Positions 32,413-40,498 are shown, numbered from the stretch's first letter. The stretch is DNA of 64,000 nucleotides from Oceanicola sp. 22II-s10i (GCF_002210105.1 NZ_AQQU01000001.1:1462501-1526500), one strand, 5' to 3'. Numbers and translations are program-made. Notes: generated from the sequence alone by a model not told the origin.

Positions 32413-32811
32413 TCAGAACCACAGATCGGCCACCCTGCGGCCGTCCGGGGGTAGATCGTCGAACGTGTGCAGCCCGTCGAACCGGGCCAGCGGCAGATCG
32501 GCCACGGCATCGGGATCCGTGGCCATGCGCAGGTTGGCCGCCAGCTTGCGGCGACCGAGCGGGCCGGGTTCGCGTTCGATGTAGTGGGTCAGGCATCCGC
32601 AGGTCGGGCAGAAGCAGAAATCGCTCGGCCCGCCAAAGGTATAGGTGCGCGTTGCTCCGCTGACGGTCACGACGCTGTCGGCCCAGCCGTAGATCCAGAG
32701 CGCCCCGTAGCGGCGGCAGATCGTGCAGTTGCAGCTGGTCGCGTCATCCGGACGGCCCGCATAGGTCCACCGGACCGCGCCGCAGTGGCAGGCGCCCTCG
32801 ATCACGGTCAA
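32413..32811 (-). CDS. GFA (glutathione-dependent formaldehyde-activating-like) family protein
   Basis: Zinc-binding protein of 132 residues in the GFA/CENP-V family. The ligand set is complete: Cys8 and Cys10, Cys27/Cys29/Cys32, and Cys68/Cys71 (CHCGAVRW; SCNCTICRRYG; FCPTCGC). Most family members have no confirmed formaldehyde function, so the name is not a functional claim. Translation probably begins at TTG 32811 (or GTG 32805), 4 bp after the stop of the DUF2927 gene, since upstream in-frame codons overlap that gene. This makes it the last gene of the TelA operon. Confidence 0.85.
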   Translation of the reverse strand: MTVIEGACHCGAVRWTYAGRPDDATSCNCTICRRYGALWIYGWADSVVTVSGATRTYTFGGPSDFCFCPTCGCLTHYIEREPGPLGRRKLAANLRMATDPDAVADLPLARFDGLHTFDDLPPDGRRVADLWF

Positions 32812-32815
32812 CGGT

Positions 32816-33769
32816 TCAGCTCGGCCCGCCGGACAGCCCGGCGACGATCTGGGAAACGATCGGGCGCGCCTGGTCGGGCGACATGCCGGGGCGCAGGCGG
32901 GGATCGTAGAGAATCCGCAGCAGCATCTCGTCATGGGTGGTCAGCAGCGCGAACTCGTCGTCGTCGTTGAAGATCGACGGCCGCGCCTCGGGGCTGTCGT
33001 TGGCCAGGCCGAGGCCCTGTGCCAGTTCCTCGTGATAGCATGACTTGCGCATAAGGTCGGGATGTTCGGCCCGGACCAGCGCGATGGCACGGCGGTATTC
33101 GTAATCCGTGCCGCTGCCCGAGAAGGCGACGACGAGGCAGTGGATCGACCGCGGCAGGGTGCGGAAGATGTCCAGCGCGTTCTCCGAGATGTTGGGCACA
33201 AGCTGGCGGATGCGGGCAACGGCCTGGGGGCGTTCGTCCTCGTTCATCACAAGGATGTTGAAGTTGGCGGTGGAGGCGACGGGCGTGACGAGTATCGAAT
33301 GTCCCGTCAGCCGGGCCAGCCGTGCGGCATAGCCCGCGACGGTGCGCCGGTCCTCGTCGCGCACGTCCTGCGGAACGCTCGGCCCGAACTCCACGGCCAT
33401 GCGCACCGGCACCGACCAGCGGCGCAGGTGCGAAGGCGAATCCTTGGCCACGCGCAGCCCGGCCCCGCGCGCATATTCGTCGTAAAGCGCGATGCGTTCG
33501 AAGTTCCGCGCCAGCATGGCCGCGGTATAGGGCGTGTCCACGCCGCCGCCGTCCTGCCGCAGCAGGCCCTGCACCAGCAGATCGGCCTGCACCCGCGCGT
33601 AATAGGTGCTGAGCTCCTTCGACGCGGCCGAAGGCTCGGCCGGTTTCGCAGGCGGGACCAGTGCCGCCGGGCGTGCCTGTGGCGTCACCCGCGGGGACGC
33701 GGTTTCGTCACAGGCCGCCAGCAGTCCAAGGACCGCGAAGGCCGCAAATAGCGTCCGGCGTGTGCCCAC
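32816..33769 (-). CDS. DUF2927 lipoprotein, possible metalloprotease-like
   Basis: A 317-residue predicted lipoprotein. The signal ends in a lipobox LAAC with Cys20; a Pro/Ala-rich linker follows to about residue 50, then one DUF2927 domain. The conserved CYHEELAQGLGLANDSP (His246, Glu247) and THDEMLLRILYDPRLRPGM (His279, Asp280) stretches resemble metal-binding sites, as in zincin-like proteins with an HExxx start, but the full HExxH is absent. Rhodobacteraceae often carry several DUF2927 genes of unknown function. It starts 10 bp after telA, indicating an operon. Confidence 0.85.
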   Translation of the reverse strand: MGTRRTLFAAFAVLGLLAACDETASPRVTPQARPAALVPPAKPAEPSAASKELSTYYARVQADLLVQGLLRQDGGGVDTPYTAAMLARNFERIALYDEYARGAGLRVAKDSPSHLRRWSVPVRMAVEFGPSVPQDVRDEDRRTVAGYAARLARLTGHSILVTPVASTANFNILVMNEDERPQAVARIRQLVPNISENALDIFRTLPRSIHCLVVAFSGSGTDYEYRRAIALVRAEHPDLMRKSCYHEELAQGLGLANDSPEARPSIFNDDDEFALLTTHDEMLLRILYDPRLRPGMSPDQARPIVSQIVAGLSGGPS

Positions 33770-33779
33770 CCCTGTTACC

Positions 33780-34976
33780 TCACGCCTGCGGGGGAACTGC
33801 TGTGGCGGCGGAATCGCCCAGCCCGGTCGACCGCGCCTTGGCGGATGCCAGCGTATCGCGCAGTTCCGCCTCCATCTTCTTCAGCTCTTCCTCGGCGGCG
33901 GCGCGCTTGGCCTTGCCTTCGTCCGCGATCTGCAGGCTTTCCTGGATCGTGCCGATCAGGTCCGCGTTGGCCTGTTTCACCGCCTCGATGTCGAAGACGC
34001 CGCGTTCCATTTCCTGACGGATCACCTTGTTGGTGTCGCGCAGGTTCTTGGCATTGGCGGTCAGCAGTTCGTTGGTCAGGTCGTTCGCCTCGCGCACGGC
34101 GCCGGCGGCTTCGGCGCTGCGCTGGATGGTCACCGCCTGTGCCAGCTGGGTTTCCCAGAGCGGCACGGTGTTCACCAGCGTCGAGTTGATCTTGGTGACC
34201 AGCGACTTGTCGTTCTCCTGCACCAGCCGGATCGAGGGCAGCGACTGCATCGTCACCTGCCGGGTCAGCTTCAGGTCGTGCACCCGGCGTTCGAGGTCGT
34301 CGCGCGCCGCGCGCAGGTCGCGCAGCTCCTGCGCCTTCATCACCTGGGCCTCTTCCGGCGCGGCCTGAACCTCGGCCTCCTTGGCCGGGATGTCGCCTTC
34401 GTCCAGTTCCTTCAGCTTCTGCTCGCCCGCCGCGATGTAGAGCGCCAGTTCGTCGTAGAAGTTCAGCGTCTTGTCATAGAGCATGTCCAGCGACTTGATG
34501 TCCTTCATCAGCGTGTGCTCGTGCTTCAGCAGGTCGTCGGTGATCCGGTCGATCTGGCCCTGCACCTCTTCGAACTTGGCCGTGAACTTGGCGAAGGGCG
34601 CGGCGCGGCCCAGCAGACGTTCCCAGAAGGACCGTTCCCGCCGGACGTCCAGTTCGGAGACCGAGAAGCCCCGGATCGTCGTGACGATGTTGCGCAGGCT
34701 GTCGCCCGCGGGGCCCACGTCCTTGTTGCGGACGTCGGCGAGCATCGCCTGGCTGATCTCCTGCAGTTCGGCCTGCGCGGCAGAGCCGAAGGACACGATG
34801 GAGTTCGTGTCGCTCATGTCGAGTTCCGCCATCCGGGTGCGGATCGCGTTGGCGGTGCTGTCGTCGGCGCCGTCATAGGTCACGACGTCCGTGGACGGTT
34901 CGGGCAGGACGACGGCGGTGACTTCCTCGACCATCTTTCCCGATTCGGCGGCCTTGGCGCGCACGGTCTCTGACAT
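33780..34976 (-). CDS. TelA/KlaA toxic anion resistance family protein
   Basis: A 398-residue, largely helical cytoplasmic protein with long coiled-coil stretches. Family features include SDTNSIVSFGS near residue 50, ERSFWERLLGRAAPFAKFTA (about 115-134), a Glu-rich middle segment and a C-terminal region of repeated amphipathic helices ending KKMEAELRDTLASA. TelA proteins were named for plasmid tellurite resistance and are linked in Bacillus to envelope stress and lantibiotic or antimicrobial tolerance; the molecular function is not known. The ATG at 34976 has GGAG 8 bp upstream, inside the end of the xpaC-like gene. Operon with XpaC is conserved in Bacillus (xpaC-yaaN). Confidence 0.9.
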   Translation of the reverse strand: MSETVRAKAAESGKMVEEVTAVVLPEPSTDVVTYDGADDSTANAIRTRMAELDMSDTNSIVSFGSAAQAELQEISQAMLADVRNKDVGPAGDSLRNIVTTIRGFSVSELDVRRERSFWERLLGRAAPFAKFTAKFEEVQGQIDRITDDLLKHEHTLMKDIKSLDMLYDKTLNFYDELALYIAAGEQKLKELDEGDIPAKEAEVQAAPEEAQVMKAQELRDLRAARDDLERRVHDLKLTRQVTMQSLPSIRLVQENDKSLVTKINSTLVNTVPLWETQLAQAVTIQRSAEAAGAVREANDLTNELLTANAKNLRDTNKVIRQEMERGVFDIEAVKQANADLIGTIQESLQIADEGKAKRAAAEEELKKMEAELRDTLASAKARSTGLGDSAATAVPPQA

Positions 34977-34981
34977 GTCCC

Positions 34982-35881
34982 TCACTCCATGTTGGCGGGC
35001 GCGCGGACGCCCTCGCGTTGCAGTCGTTCTCTCAAGACGTCGATTTCGACCGTCAGGTCGGTGCGGTCGTCGCCCAGCAGTTTCTGGGTCCGGGCCGCGA
35101 AGTTCTCGTCCAGATCGGTCAGCAGCGACTCGTATTGCGCGCGGGCCGCGGTGCTCTTGTTGCGGGTGTAGACGTCGACGAACTTCACCGTCGCGTCACG
35201 CGCACCCATCAGGTAGACGCCCAGGAACTTGCGGGCGGCGGTCAGGTCGCGCGGATCGTTCTCGACCGTGCGGATCATTTCGCGCGCACGGGCGTCGAAG
35301 GCGGCGACGCGACCGGTCAGGGCGCGGTCGCGCAGGGTCGCGATCTGGCTTTCGATGGTCCTGAGGTAGGCTTCGGCCTCGTCCACCACGCGGGCTACGC
35401 GGTCCTGCTGGAACTGGTCGATTCCCTCGGCATTCTTGTCACGAAGCGGATCCGGCCCGAAGCTGGCCAGGTGCAGTGCCCCGGTGACGACGGCGTAGAT
35501 CGCGGCATGCAGCGGCGCGGCGCCGTGGATGCCGGCGGCCAGCCCGGTGCCGAGCGCGATGGAGACCGAGCCGAGTATCTTTCGCGGCAGGGCGGGACGG
35601 CGGGCGATCTTGCGCGCGTCATATGCGGCCTCGGCCCTGAGCCCCTCGCGCGTCAGCCACGCGCCGAGCCCCCACAGACCGGCGCCGACCAGACCGAGGG
35701 CAAGTCCGACGGCCCCGGCGCCCACCGACATGAAAGCCAGAATCACGGGCGGCACGAAAAGGATATTCGACCGCGCCCCTGCGGGATCGGGCCGCGCGGC
35801 AGGCCGCTGCGGCGCTGGGGCCGCGCCTTTCTGCGGGCCCTTTCCGTCGGGGCTGAATTCTCCGCCGAATCGCTGCGCCAT
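34982..35881 (-). CDS. XpaC family membrane protein
   Basis: A 299-residue protein of the XpaC ('5-bromo-4-chloroindolyl phosphate hydrolysis') family; the old name reflects a plate phenotype, not a shown enzyme. A Pro/Ala-rich N-terminus (1-38) is followed by hydrophobic segments at about 40-75 and 103-140. A long helical, coiled-coil-prone cytoplasmic region (about 160-290) contains FQQDRVARVVDEAEAYLRTI. It begins with ATG 35881, overlapping the stop of the preceding small gene as TGATG, and ends 5 bp before telA. The pairing with TelA matches Bacillus. Confidence 0.85.
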   Translation of the reverse strand: MAQRFGGEFSPDGKGPQKGAAPAPQRPAARPDPAGARSNILFVPPVILAFMSVGAGAVGLALGLVGAGLWGLGAWLTREGLRAEAAYDARKIARRPALPRKILGSVSIALGTGLAAGIHGAAPLHAAIYAVVTGALHLASFGPDPLRDKNAEGIDQFQQDRVARVVDEAEAYLRTIESQIATLRDRALTGRVAAFDARAREMIRTVENDPRDLTAARKFLGVYLMGARDATVKFVDVYTRNKSTAARAQYESLLTDLDENFAARTQKLLGDDRTDLTVEIDVLRERLQREGVRAPANME

Positions 35882-36081
35882 CACTCGGCCCCCACCCAGC
35901 CGGTGGCGACGCCCGTCATGATGACGATCAGCAGCACGTAGGCGACCTTCTGGATGGCAGAGCTCCGCCGTGCCGGCAGGGTGCCGGAGCTGGCCGAAGG
36001 CTTGCTCCACGCCGATGCGATGAGCGAGGCCGCCGCGACGAGGGCGGCGAGAAGGACGATCACGAGGATCAGGCGGGACAT
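35881..36081 (-). CDS. Small two-helix membrane protein
   Basis: A 66-residue protein not recognised as a known family. It has an N-terminal membrane helix (RLILVIVLLAALVAAASLIA), a short basic loop (PARRSSAIQKV) and a second helix (AYVLLIVIMTGVATGWVG). Its stop overlaps the XpaC start (TGATG), so it is translationally coupled and is the first gene of the xpaC-telA operon. By position it could be an accessory membrane subunit of XpaC (inference). Confidence 0.8.
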   Translation of the reverse strand: MSRLILVIVLLAALVAAASLIASAWSKPSASSGTLPARRSSAIQKVAYVLLIVIMTGVATGWVGAE

Positions 36082-36299
36082 GTATCCCTCCGCCAGACTG
36101 TAGCTGTCGGCAACATAAGCACCGATTCACGGCGGCGCCAGTATGCAGTCCGTGACGACAGACCTGCCGGTGTTTCGCCGCCACTGCCTCATGGCGGGCC
36201 GTGTGACGGTGAGCGACGTGGCCGGCAGGCCGGAGCGTGTTGATGCCGGGCGAAATCGCCGCCGAATTCCGCCCGCAGGGGGCGGCCTTCGACGGCGAT

Positions 36300-36336
36300 G
36301 CCTCCGGCGGGAGTTTATCGGGCCAGATGAAGGCGG
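36300..36336 (+). repeat. Dispersed hairpin-tail repeat, copy 5 (subfamily II)
   Basis: The tail CCGGCGGGAGTTTATCGGGC with CAGATGAAGGCGG matches copy 4 almost base for base across AGTTTATCGGGCCAGATGAA. The upstream G/C-rich stem (about 36271-36299) is more diverged than in copies 1-4. It abuts the 3' end of rluB, as copy 4 does with dtd. Confidence 0.7.
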
Positions 36337-36337
36337 A

Positions 36338-37198
36338 TCAGGTCCGGCGCGGACGCCGTTGCGTGGGTTTTGGCTTGGGCGGCTCCTCGGGGGCCATGCC
36401 GAGCTGGTCGCGCAACACGCGGGGGCGGACTTCCTCGACCGCTCCGGGTTTCAGCTGGCCCAGCTGGAACGGTCCGTAGGACAGGCGGATCAGGCGGTTC
36501 ACCGTCAGTCCGATGGCCTCCATGGCGCGGCGGATCTCGCGGTTCTTGCCCTCGCGCAGGCCGATTGTGACCCAGGCGTTCGCCCCCTGCTGCCGGTCGA
36601 GCGTGACCTGCATCGGCTGGAATTTCTCGCCGTCGACCGTGGTGCCCTTGCGCAGCGGTTCGAAATCCTCGTCCTGGGGCCGGCCATTTACCCGGACCCG
36701 GTATTTCCTGAGCCAGCCGGTCGAGGGCAGTTCCAGCTTGCGCTTGATCTCGCCGTCGTTGGTCAGCAGCAGCAGCCCTTCGGAATTGAGGTCCAGCCGC
36801 CCGATGCTCATCACCCGCGGCATGTCCTCGGGCAGCTCGTCGAAGATCGTCCGGCGGCCCTTGTCGTCCCGTGCCGTCGTCACCAGCCCGGTCGGCTTGT
36901 GGTAGAGCCACAGCCGCGCCGGTTCCGGCGCCTCCAGCGGCTTGCCGTCGACGGTGACCTTGTCCCTGGCGGTGACGTTCAGCGCGGGGCTGTCCAGCAC
37001 CTTGCCGTTCACGCTGACACGGCCCTCGGCGATCATCTTTTCCGCGTCGCGGCGCGAGGCGATGCCGGCGCGCGACAGCACCTTGGCGATGCGGTCGCCT
37101 TCGGGGCCGCTCTTCGGCGGATCCTTGGGCGCGGGCGCGGCGGTTCTGGGGCGCTGCGGGCGCGCGGGACGCGGGGGACGTGCGGGTTTGTCGGCCAT
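36338..37198 (-). CDS. rluB: 23S rRNA pseudouridine synthase, RluB/RsuA type
   Basis: Makes pseudouridine in rRNA. The 286-residue protein has a basic Pro/Ala-rich N-terminal extension (1-34), an S4 RNA-binding domain (about 36-95, KVLSRAGIASRRDAEKMI) and a catalytic domain with GRLDLNSEGLLLLTNDG, whose Asp136 is the nucleophile. It is in the RsuA/RluB/RluE/RluF group; RluB (position 2605 in E. coli) is the best guess, with RsuA or RluF less likely. The ATG at 37198 is divergent from tadA, 75 bp apart. Confidence 0.88.
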   Translation of the reverse strand: MADKPARPPRPARPQRPRTAAPAPKDPPKSGPEGDRIAKVLSRAGIASRRDAEKMIAEGRVSVNGKVLDSPALNVTARDKVTVDGKPLEAPEPARLWLYHKPTGLVTTARDDKGRRTIFDELPEDMPRVMSIGRLDLNSEGLLLLTNDGEIKRKLELPSTGWLRKYRVRVNGRPQDEDFEPLRKGTTVDGEKFQPMQVTLDRQQGANAWVTIGLREGKNREIRRAMEAIGLTVNRLIRLSYGPFQLGQLKPGAVEEVRPRVLRDQLGMAPEEPPKPKPTQRRPRRT

Positions 37199-37273
37199 GC
37201 CCCCGCTTAGCCTGTTTCGATGCAGGGCGGAAGCGGGCTTGCGGGGCGGGCGGGGCGCTGGCATCTGGAGAGG

Positions 37274-37726
37274 ATGAGGTTCGCCCCCCACATGGACACC
37301 GCGCTGGACGAGGCGCGTGCCGCCGCCGCGCGCGGCGAGGTGCCGGTCGGCGCCGTTCTGGTCGCGCCTGACGGGCAGGTCGTCGCACGGGCGGGCAACC
37401 GGACCCGCGAACTCAGCGATCCCTCCGCGCATGCCGAGATGCTCGCGATCCGTCAGGCCTGCGCCGCGGCGGGCAGCGAGCGGCTGCCGGGTCATGTCCT
37501 CTATGTCACGCTGGAACCCTGCGCCATGTGCGCCGCCGCCATCGCCGCGGCCCGCATCGCCCGCGTGGTCTATGGCGCGTCGGATCCTAAGTCCGGCGGC
37601 GTGGCGCACGGGGCGCGCGTCTTCAGCCACTCACAGGCGCACCATGCGCCCGAGGTCATCGACGGCATCGCCGCATCCGAGGCCGAGGCGCTCCTGAGGG
37701 ACTTCTTCCGCGACCGGCGCGGCTGA
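37274..37726 (+). CDS. tadA: tRNA-specific adenosine deaminase (nucleoside deaminase)
   Basis: Zinc deaminase that converts adenosine 34 to inosine in tRNA-Arg(ACG). The 150-residue protein has HAE at residues 53-55 and PCAMC at 82-86, the zinc and catalytic motif set, plus GEVPVGAVLV near 21. Length is standard for TadA; general cytosine deaminases of the same fold are possible but rluB as neighbour also points to RNA modification. The ATG at 37274 has a close GGAG; ATG 37292 is an alternative. Followed at 57 bp by a thioesterase gene. Confidence 0.92.
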   Translation: MRFAPHMDTALDEARAAAARGEVPVGAVLVAPDGQVVARAGNRTRELSDPSAHAEMLAIRQACAAAGSERLPGHVLYVTLEPCAMCAAAIAAARIARVVYGASDPKSGGVAHGARVFSHSQAHHAPEVIDGIAASEAEALLRDFFRDRRG

Positions 37727-37783
37727 TTGACTTCGCCCCGGCCTCGGGGCGTTATGCGCCCCGCGATGGACAGGAGGGATCGG

Positions 37784-38566
37784 ATGCCGAACTTGAAGGA
37801 CGTGCTGGCGGGGTTTCAGGGCGAGGGCGCGACGCAGTGCGTCGAGGCGCCGGACAACTGGAAACAGGGCCGCACGCTCTATGGTGGCATGACCGCGGCG
37901 CTGTGCTGGCACGCGGCGACCCGCGCCGTCCCCGACCTGCCGCCGCTGCGCGCGGTGCAGGTGGCCTTCGTCGGCCCGGCACAAGGGATGCTGGACTTCC
38001 GCGTCGAACTGATCCGCCGTGGCCGCAACTCCGCCGTGCTCGAGGTCGTCTGCGACGGCGAGGCGGGACCGGCGGCGCGCGTGCTCTTCACCTGCGCGAA
38101 CCCGCGCGAGAGCAGCGTCTCGCACGACCTGACGCCGATGCCCGACGCCGGTCAGCCAGAGGGGATCGAGGACTTCCACCGCAATCCGATGCCGGAGCTG
38201 GCGTTCCCGAGCAATTTCGACATCCGCCTCGTCAGCGGCGGCCGCCCCCTGTCCGGTGGATCGCCCGACCTGCTGGTCTGGACGCGGATCAAGGACGACG
38301 CGGGCGTCGACCCGGTCACTGCGCTGCTCGCGCTGGCGGACGTCCTGCCGCCGGGCGCGATGGCCGAGATGACGCAGCGCGGGCCGGTTTCGACGATGAC
38401 CTGGGGCGTGGATTTCAACCAGCCGGTGACCTCGCGCGGCTGGCACCTGCTGCGCACCAACAGCGAACAGGCCGCCGACGGCTATTCATTGCAGGCCAGC
38501 CAGATGTGGGACGAACAGGGCCGCCGCGTGCTGGTCGCCCGCCAGGTGGTCGCGATCTTCGGCTAG
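37784..38566 (+). CDS. TesB-like acyl-CoA thioesterase, paralog 1
   Basis: A 260-residue protein with two hotdog halves, as in the 4HBT_3/TesB-like family. Segments include QGRTLYGGMTAALCWHAATR (N-terminal half) and GPVSTMTWGVDFNQPVTSRG and DGYSLQASQMWDEQGRRVLV (C-terminal half). The ATG at 37784 follows an AGGAGGGA ribosome site. It is clearly paralogous to the next gene: both share MQ/KQGRTL-GG, RRGxNSA, STMTWxVDF and SEQAADGYSLQ. Substrate unknown; probably medium-chain or methyl-branched acyl-CoA. Confidence 0.9.
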   Translation: MPNLKDVLAGFQGEGATQCVEAPDNWKQGRTLYGGMTAALCWHAATRAVPDLPPLRAVQVAFVGPAQGMLDFRVELIRRGRNSAVLEVVCDGEAGPAARVLFTCANPRESSVSHDLTPMPDAGQPEGIEDFHRNPMPELAFPSNFDIRLVSGGRPLSGGSPDLLVWTRIKDDAGVDPVTALLALADVLPPGAMAEMTQRGPVSTMTWGVDFNQPVTSRGWHLLRTNSEQAADGYSLQASQMWDEQGRRVLVARQVVAIFG

Positions 38567-38659
38567 AGCCTTCGCATACATGGCGTTCTCGGGGCCGGCG
38601 TTGACGCCGGTCCCGCCGCTTCCAACTCTCGCCCGGCTGAGGGACCGAAAGGGGAAGCG

Positions 38660-39445
38660 ATGGCGTTCATCGGGGACATCCTCGCCGATTGCACGGGCGA
38701 GGGGATGGAAACGCGGGTGGAGTGCCGCCCGGAATGGATGCAGGGCCGGACCCTGCTGGGCGGGCTGACCGCCGTGCTGCAGGTCCATGCCGCGCAGCGC
38801 GCCTTTCCGGACCTGCCGCCGCTCCGGTCCTCGCAGTTCAGCTTCTCGGGCCCCGCGACCGGCGAACTGGTCCTGACCGCCGAACTGCTGCGCCGGGGCA
38901 AGAACTCGGCCATCATCTCGGTCGACGCACGCTCGGGCGACGTGCTGGCGGGCCGCGCCCTGCTGACCTTCGCGGCGGCGCGCGACAGCGTCATCACCCA
39001 CGACCTCAAGCCCGCGCCGCAGGTCATCACCCCGGACGAGGCGCCCGCCTACCATCCGCCGGGCCATCAGCGGGCGGGGGGCTTCCCGATGAACTTCGAC
39101 CTCCGCCGCCTCGGCGGCCGCCGCCCGATGGAGGGCGGCGAGTGCGAGGTCTACCTCTGGTCGCGGCTGATCAACGACGAGGGCATGGACCCGGTGATGA
39201 TCCCGCTGGTCCTCGGCGACGGCCTTCCACCCGCCGCGATGGTGCAGATGACGGAAAAGGCGCCGATCTCGACGATGACCTGGACGGTGGATTTCTTCCA
39301 CCCGGTCACGTCACGGGGCTGGCACATCCTTCGCTCGGTCAGCGAACAGGCCGCCGACGGCTACTCGCTGCAACACACCGACATCTGGGACGAAGCCGGC
39401 CGCCGCGTCGCCGTGGCCCGGCAGGTCGTAGCTGTCTTCAACTGA
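38660..39445 (+). CDS. TesB-like acyl-CoA thioesterase, paralog 2
   Basis: A 261-residue double-hotdog protein, paralog of the preceding gene and probably the product of a tandem duplication. Shared features are WMQGRTLLGGLTAVLQVHAA, ELLRRGKNSAIISVDARSG, APISTMTWTVDFFHPVTSRG and SEQAADGYSLQHTDIWDEAG. The two differ mainly in the middle linker. The 93-bp gap between them has a GC-rich hairpin (38592-38613) and may allow separate expression. It converges on a UPF0173 gene through a repeat-bearing gap. Confidence 0.9.
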   Translation: MAFIGDILADCTGEGMETRVECRPEWMQGRTLLGGLTAVLQVHAAQRAFPDLPPLRSSQFSFSGPATGELVLTAELLRRGKNSAIISVDARSGDVLAGRALLTFAAARDSVITHDLKPAPQVITPDEAPAYHPPGHQRAGGFPMNFDLRRLGGRRPMEGGECEVYLWSRLINDEGMDPVMIPLVLGDGLPPAAMVQMTEKAPISTMTWTVDFFHPVTSRGWHILRSVSEQAADGYSLQHTDIWDEAGRRVAVARQVVAVFN

Positions 39446-39572
39446 GGCCGTGCTGTCAGCCGCTGCTCGTGGAGCAGTCGTGGTAGACAAAGGCCGCACG
39501 ACGGCGCGCGGCTGCGCCGACGCCCCGCCCGCCGTCCCGCGGGGCACAGCCTCCGCGACACTCACAGGTTCC

Positions 39573-39629
39573 CCTGCTTCCTCTGGCTATAAATACTTTG
39601 GGGGAGCGCGAGGGGGCAAAGCCCCCTCG
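39573..39629 (-). repeat. Dispersed hairpin-tail repeat, copy 3 (subfamily I, inverted)
   Basis: On the minus strand: stem CGAGGGGGC/GCCCCCTCG with loop TTT, identical to copy 2, then the tail CCCCCAAAGTATTTATAGCC with AGAGGAAG. It lies in the 213-bp gap between the converging thioesterase-2 and UPF0173 genes, along with a CTGCTC-GTG-GAGCAG hairpin at 39463-39477. Nothing coding was seen in that gap. Confidence 0.85.
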
Positions 39630-39658
39630 CTCCGGCCGCGCCGCACGCGGCGCGGAAC

Positions 39659-40342
39659 TCAGATCTCGATGGCCTCGAGAACCTCGGGCGTCCGCACATC
39701 GACCCCCGGCAGACCCGCCTTCAGCTCCTCGGCATCCTGCGCCAGTGCCGGGAACGTCTTGTAATGCATCGGGATCACCATCTTGAAGTTGAAGAAGGTC
39801 TTCGCCGCGAAGGCCGCCCGCTTCATGTCCATGGTGTAGAACCCGCCGGCGGCGAGGATGCCGATATCCGGCGCATGCAGCGCGTTGAAGACGCCCATGT
39901 CGGCCATCACGTCGGTGTCGCCCGAGAAGTAGATCGTGTGCCCTTCGCCCGAGATCACGAAGCCCGATTCCGACCCGGCGTATTTCCCGTCCGGCGTCGA
40001 GGAGGAATGCGTCGCGTTCACCATGGTGACGGTCACGCCGCCCAGGTCGATCGTGCCGCCCTTGTTGAAGCCGGTGCACTTTAGCGCATCGTCCTGCGCG
40101 CCGAGCCAGCCCATCAGTTCGACCATGCCGTAGACCGGGATCCCCAGTTCCTTGGCGATGCCCGCGACATCGCTCACGTGATCGCCGTGCCCGTGGGTGA
40201 CGAAGATGTGGGTCGCGCCGCCGATCGCCTCGTCGCGGCGGTCCTTGGGAAAGGTCGGGGCCGAGAGGAACGGGTCGATCAGCAGGACCTTGCCCCCGAT
40301 CTCGATGCGGAACGAGCCGTGGCCGAGCCAGATGAGTTTCAT
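39659..40342 (-). CDS. Metal-dependent hydrolase, UPF0173 (MBL-fold)
   Basis: Metallo-beta-lactamase-fold hydrolase of 227 residues. The metal motif is THGHGDH (His50, His52, Asp54, His55 with flanks), followed by NATHSSSTP (metal-ligand His) and FSGDTDVMADM with a bridging Asp. The C-terminal MHYKTFPALAQD is typical of UPF0173. Substrate unknown. The ATG at 40342 gives the conserved MKLIWLGHGSFRI start. It is divergent from the EVE gene. Confidence 0.92.
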   Translation of the reverse strand: MKLIWLGHGSFRIEIGGKVLLIDPFLSAPTFPKDRRDEAIGGATHIFVTHGHGDHVSDVAGIAKELGIPVYGMVELMGWLGAQDDALKCTGFNKGGTIDLGGVTVTMVNATHSSSTPDGKYAGSESGFVISGEGHTIYFSGDTDVMADMGVFNALHAPDIGILAAGGFYTMDMKRAAFAAKTFFNFKMVIPMHYKTFPALAQDAEELKAGLPGVDVRTPEVLEAIEI

Positions 40343-40498
40343 TGCGGATGTCTCCTCCGTGTCTGTTCGCGGGAAGGGTAGGGCGGCGGGGCGGGGCTGT
40401 CCATCTGATGACGGCGATTGGCAGCATCCGGGTGGACCGGCACTGGACAGCGGGCGCCGCAGACCCCAGATCCGCTTTGTCCCCAAAGGAGTTCCGGA

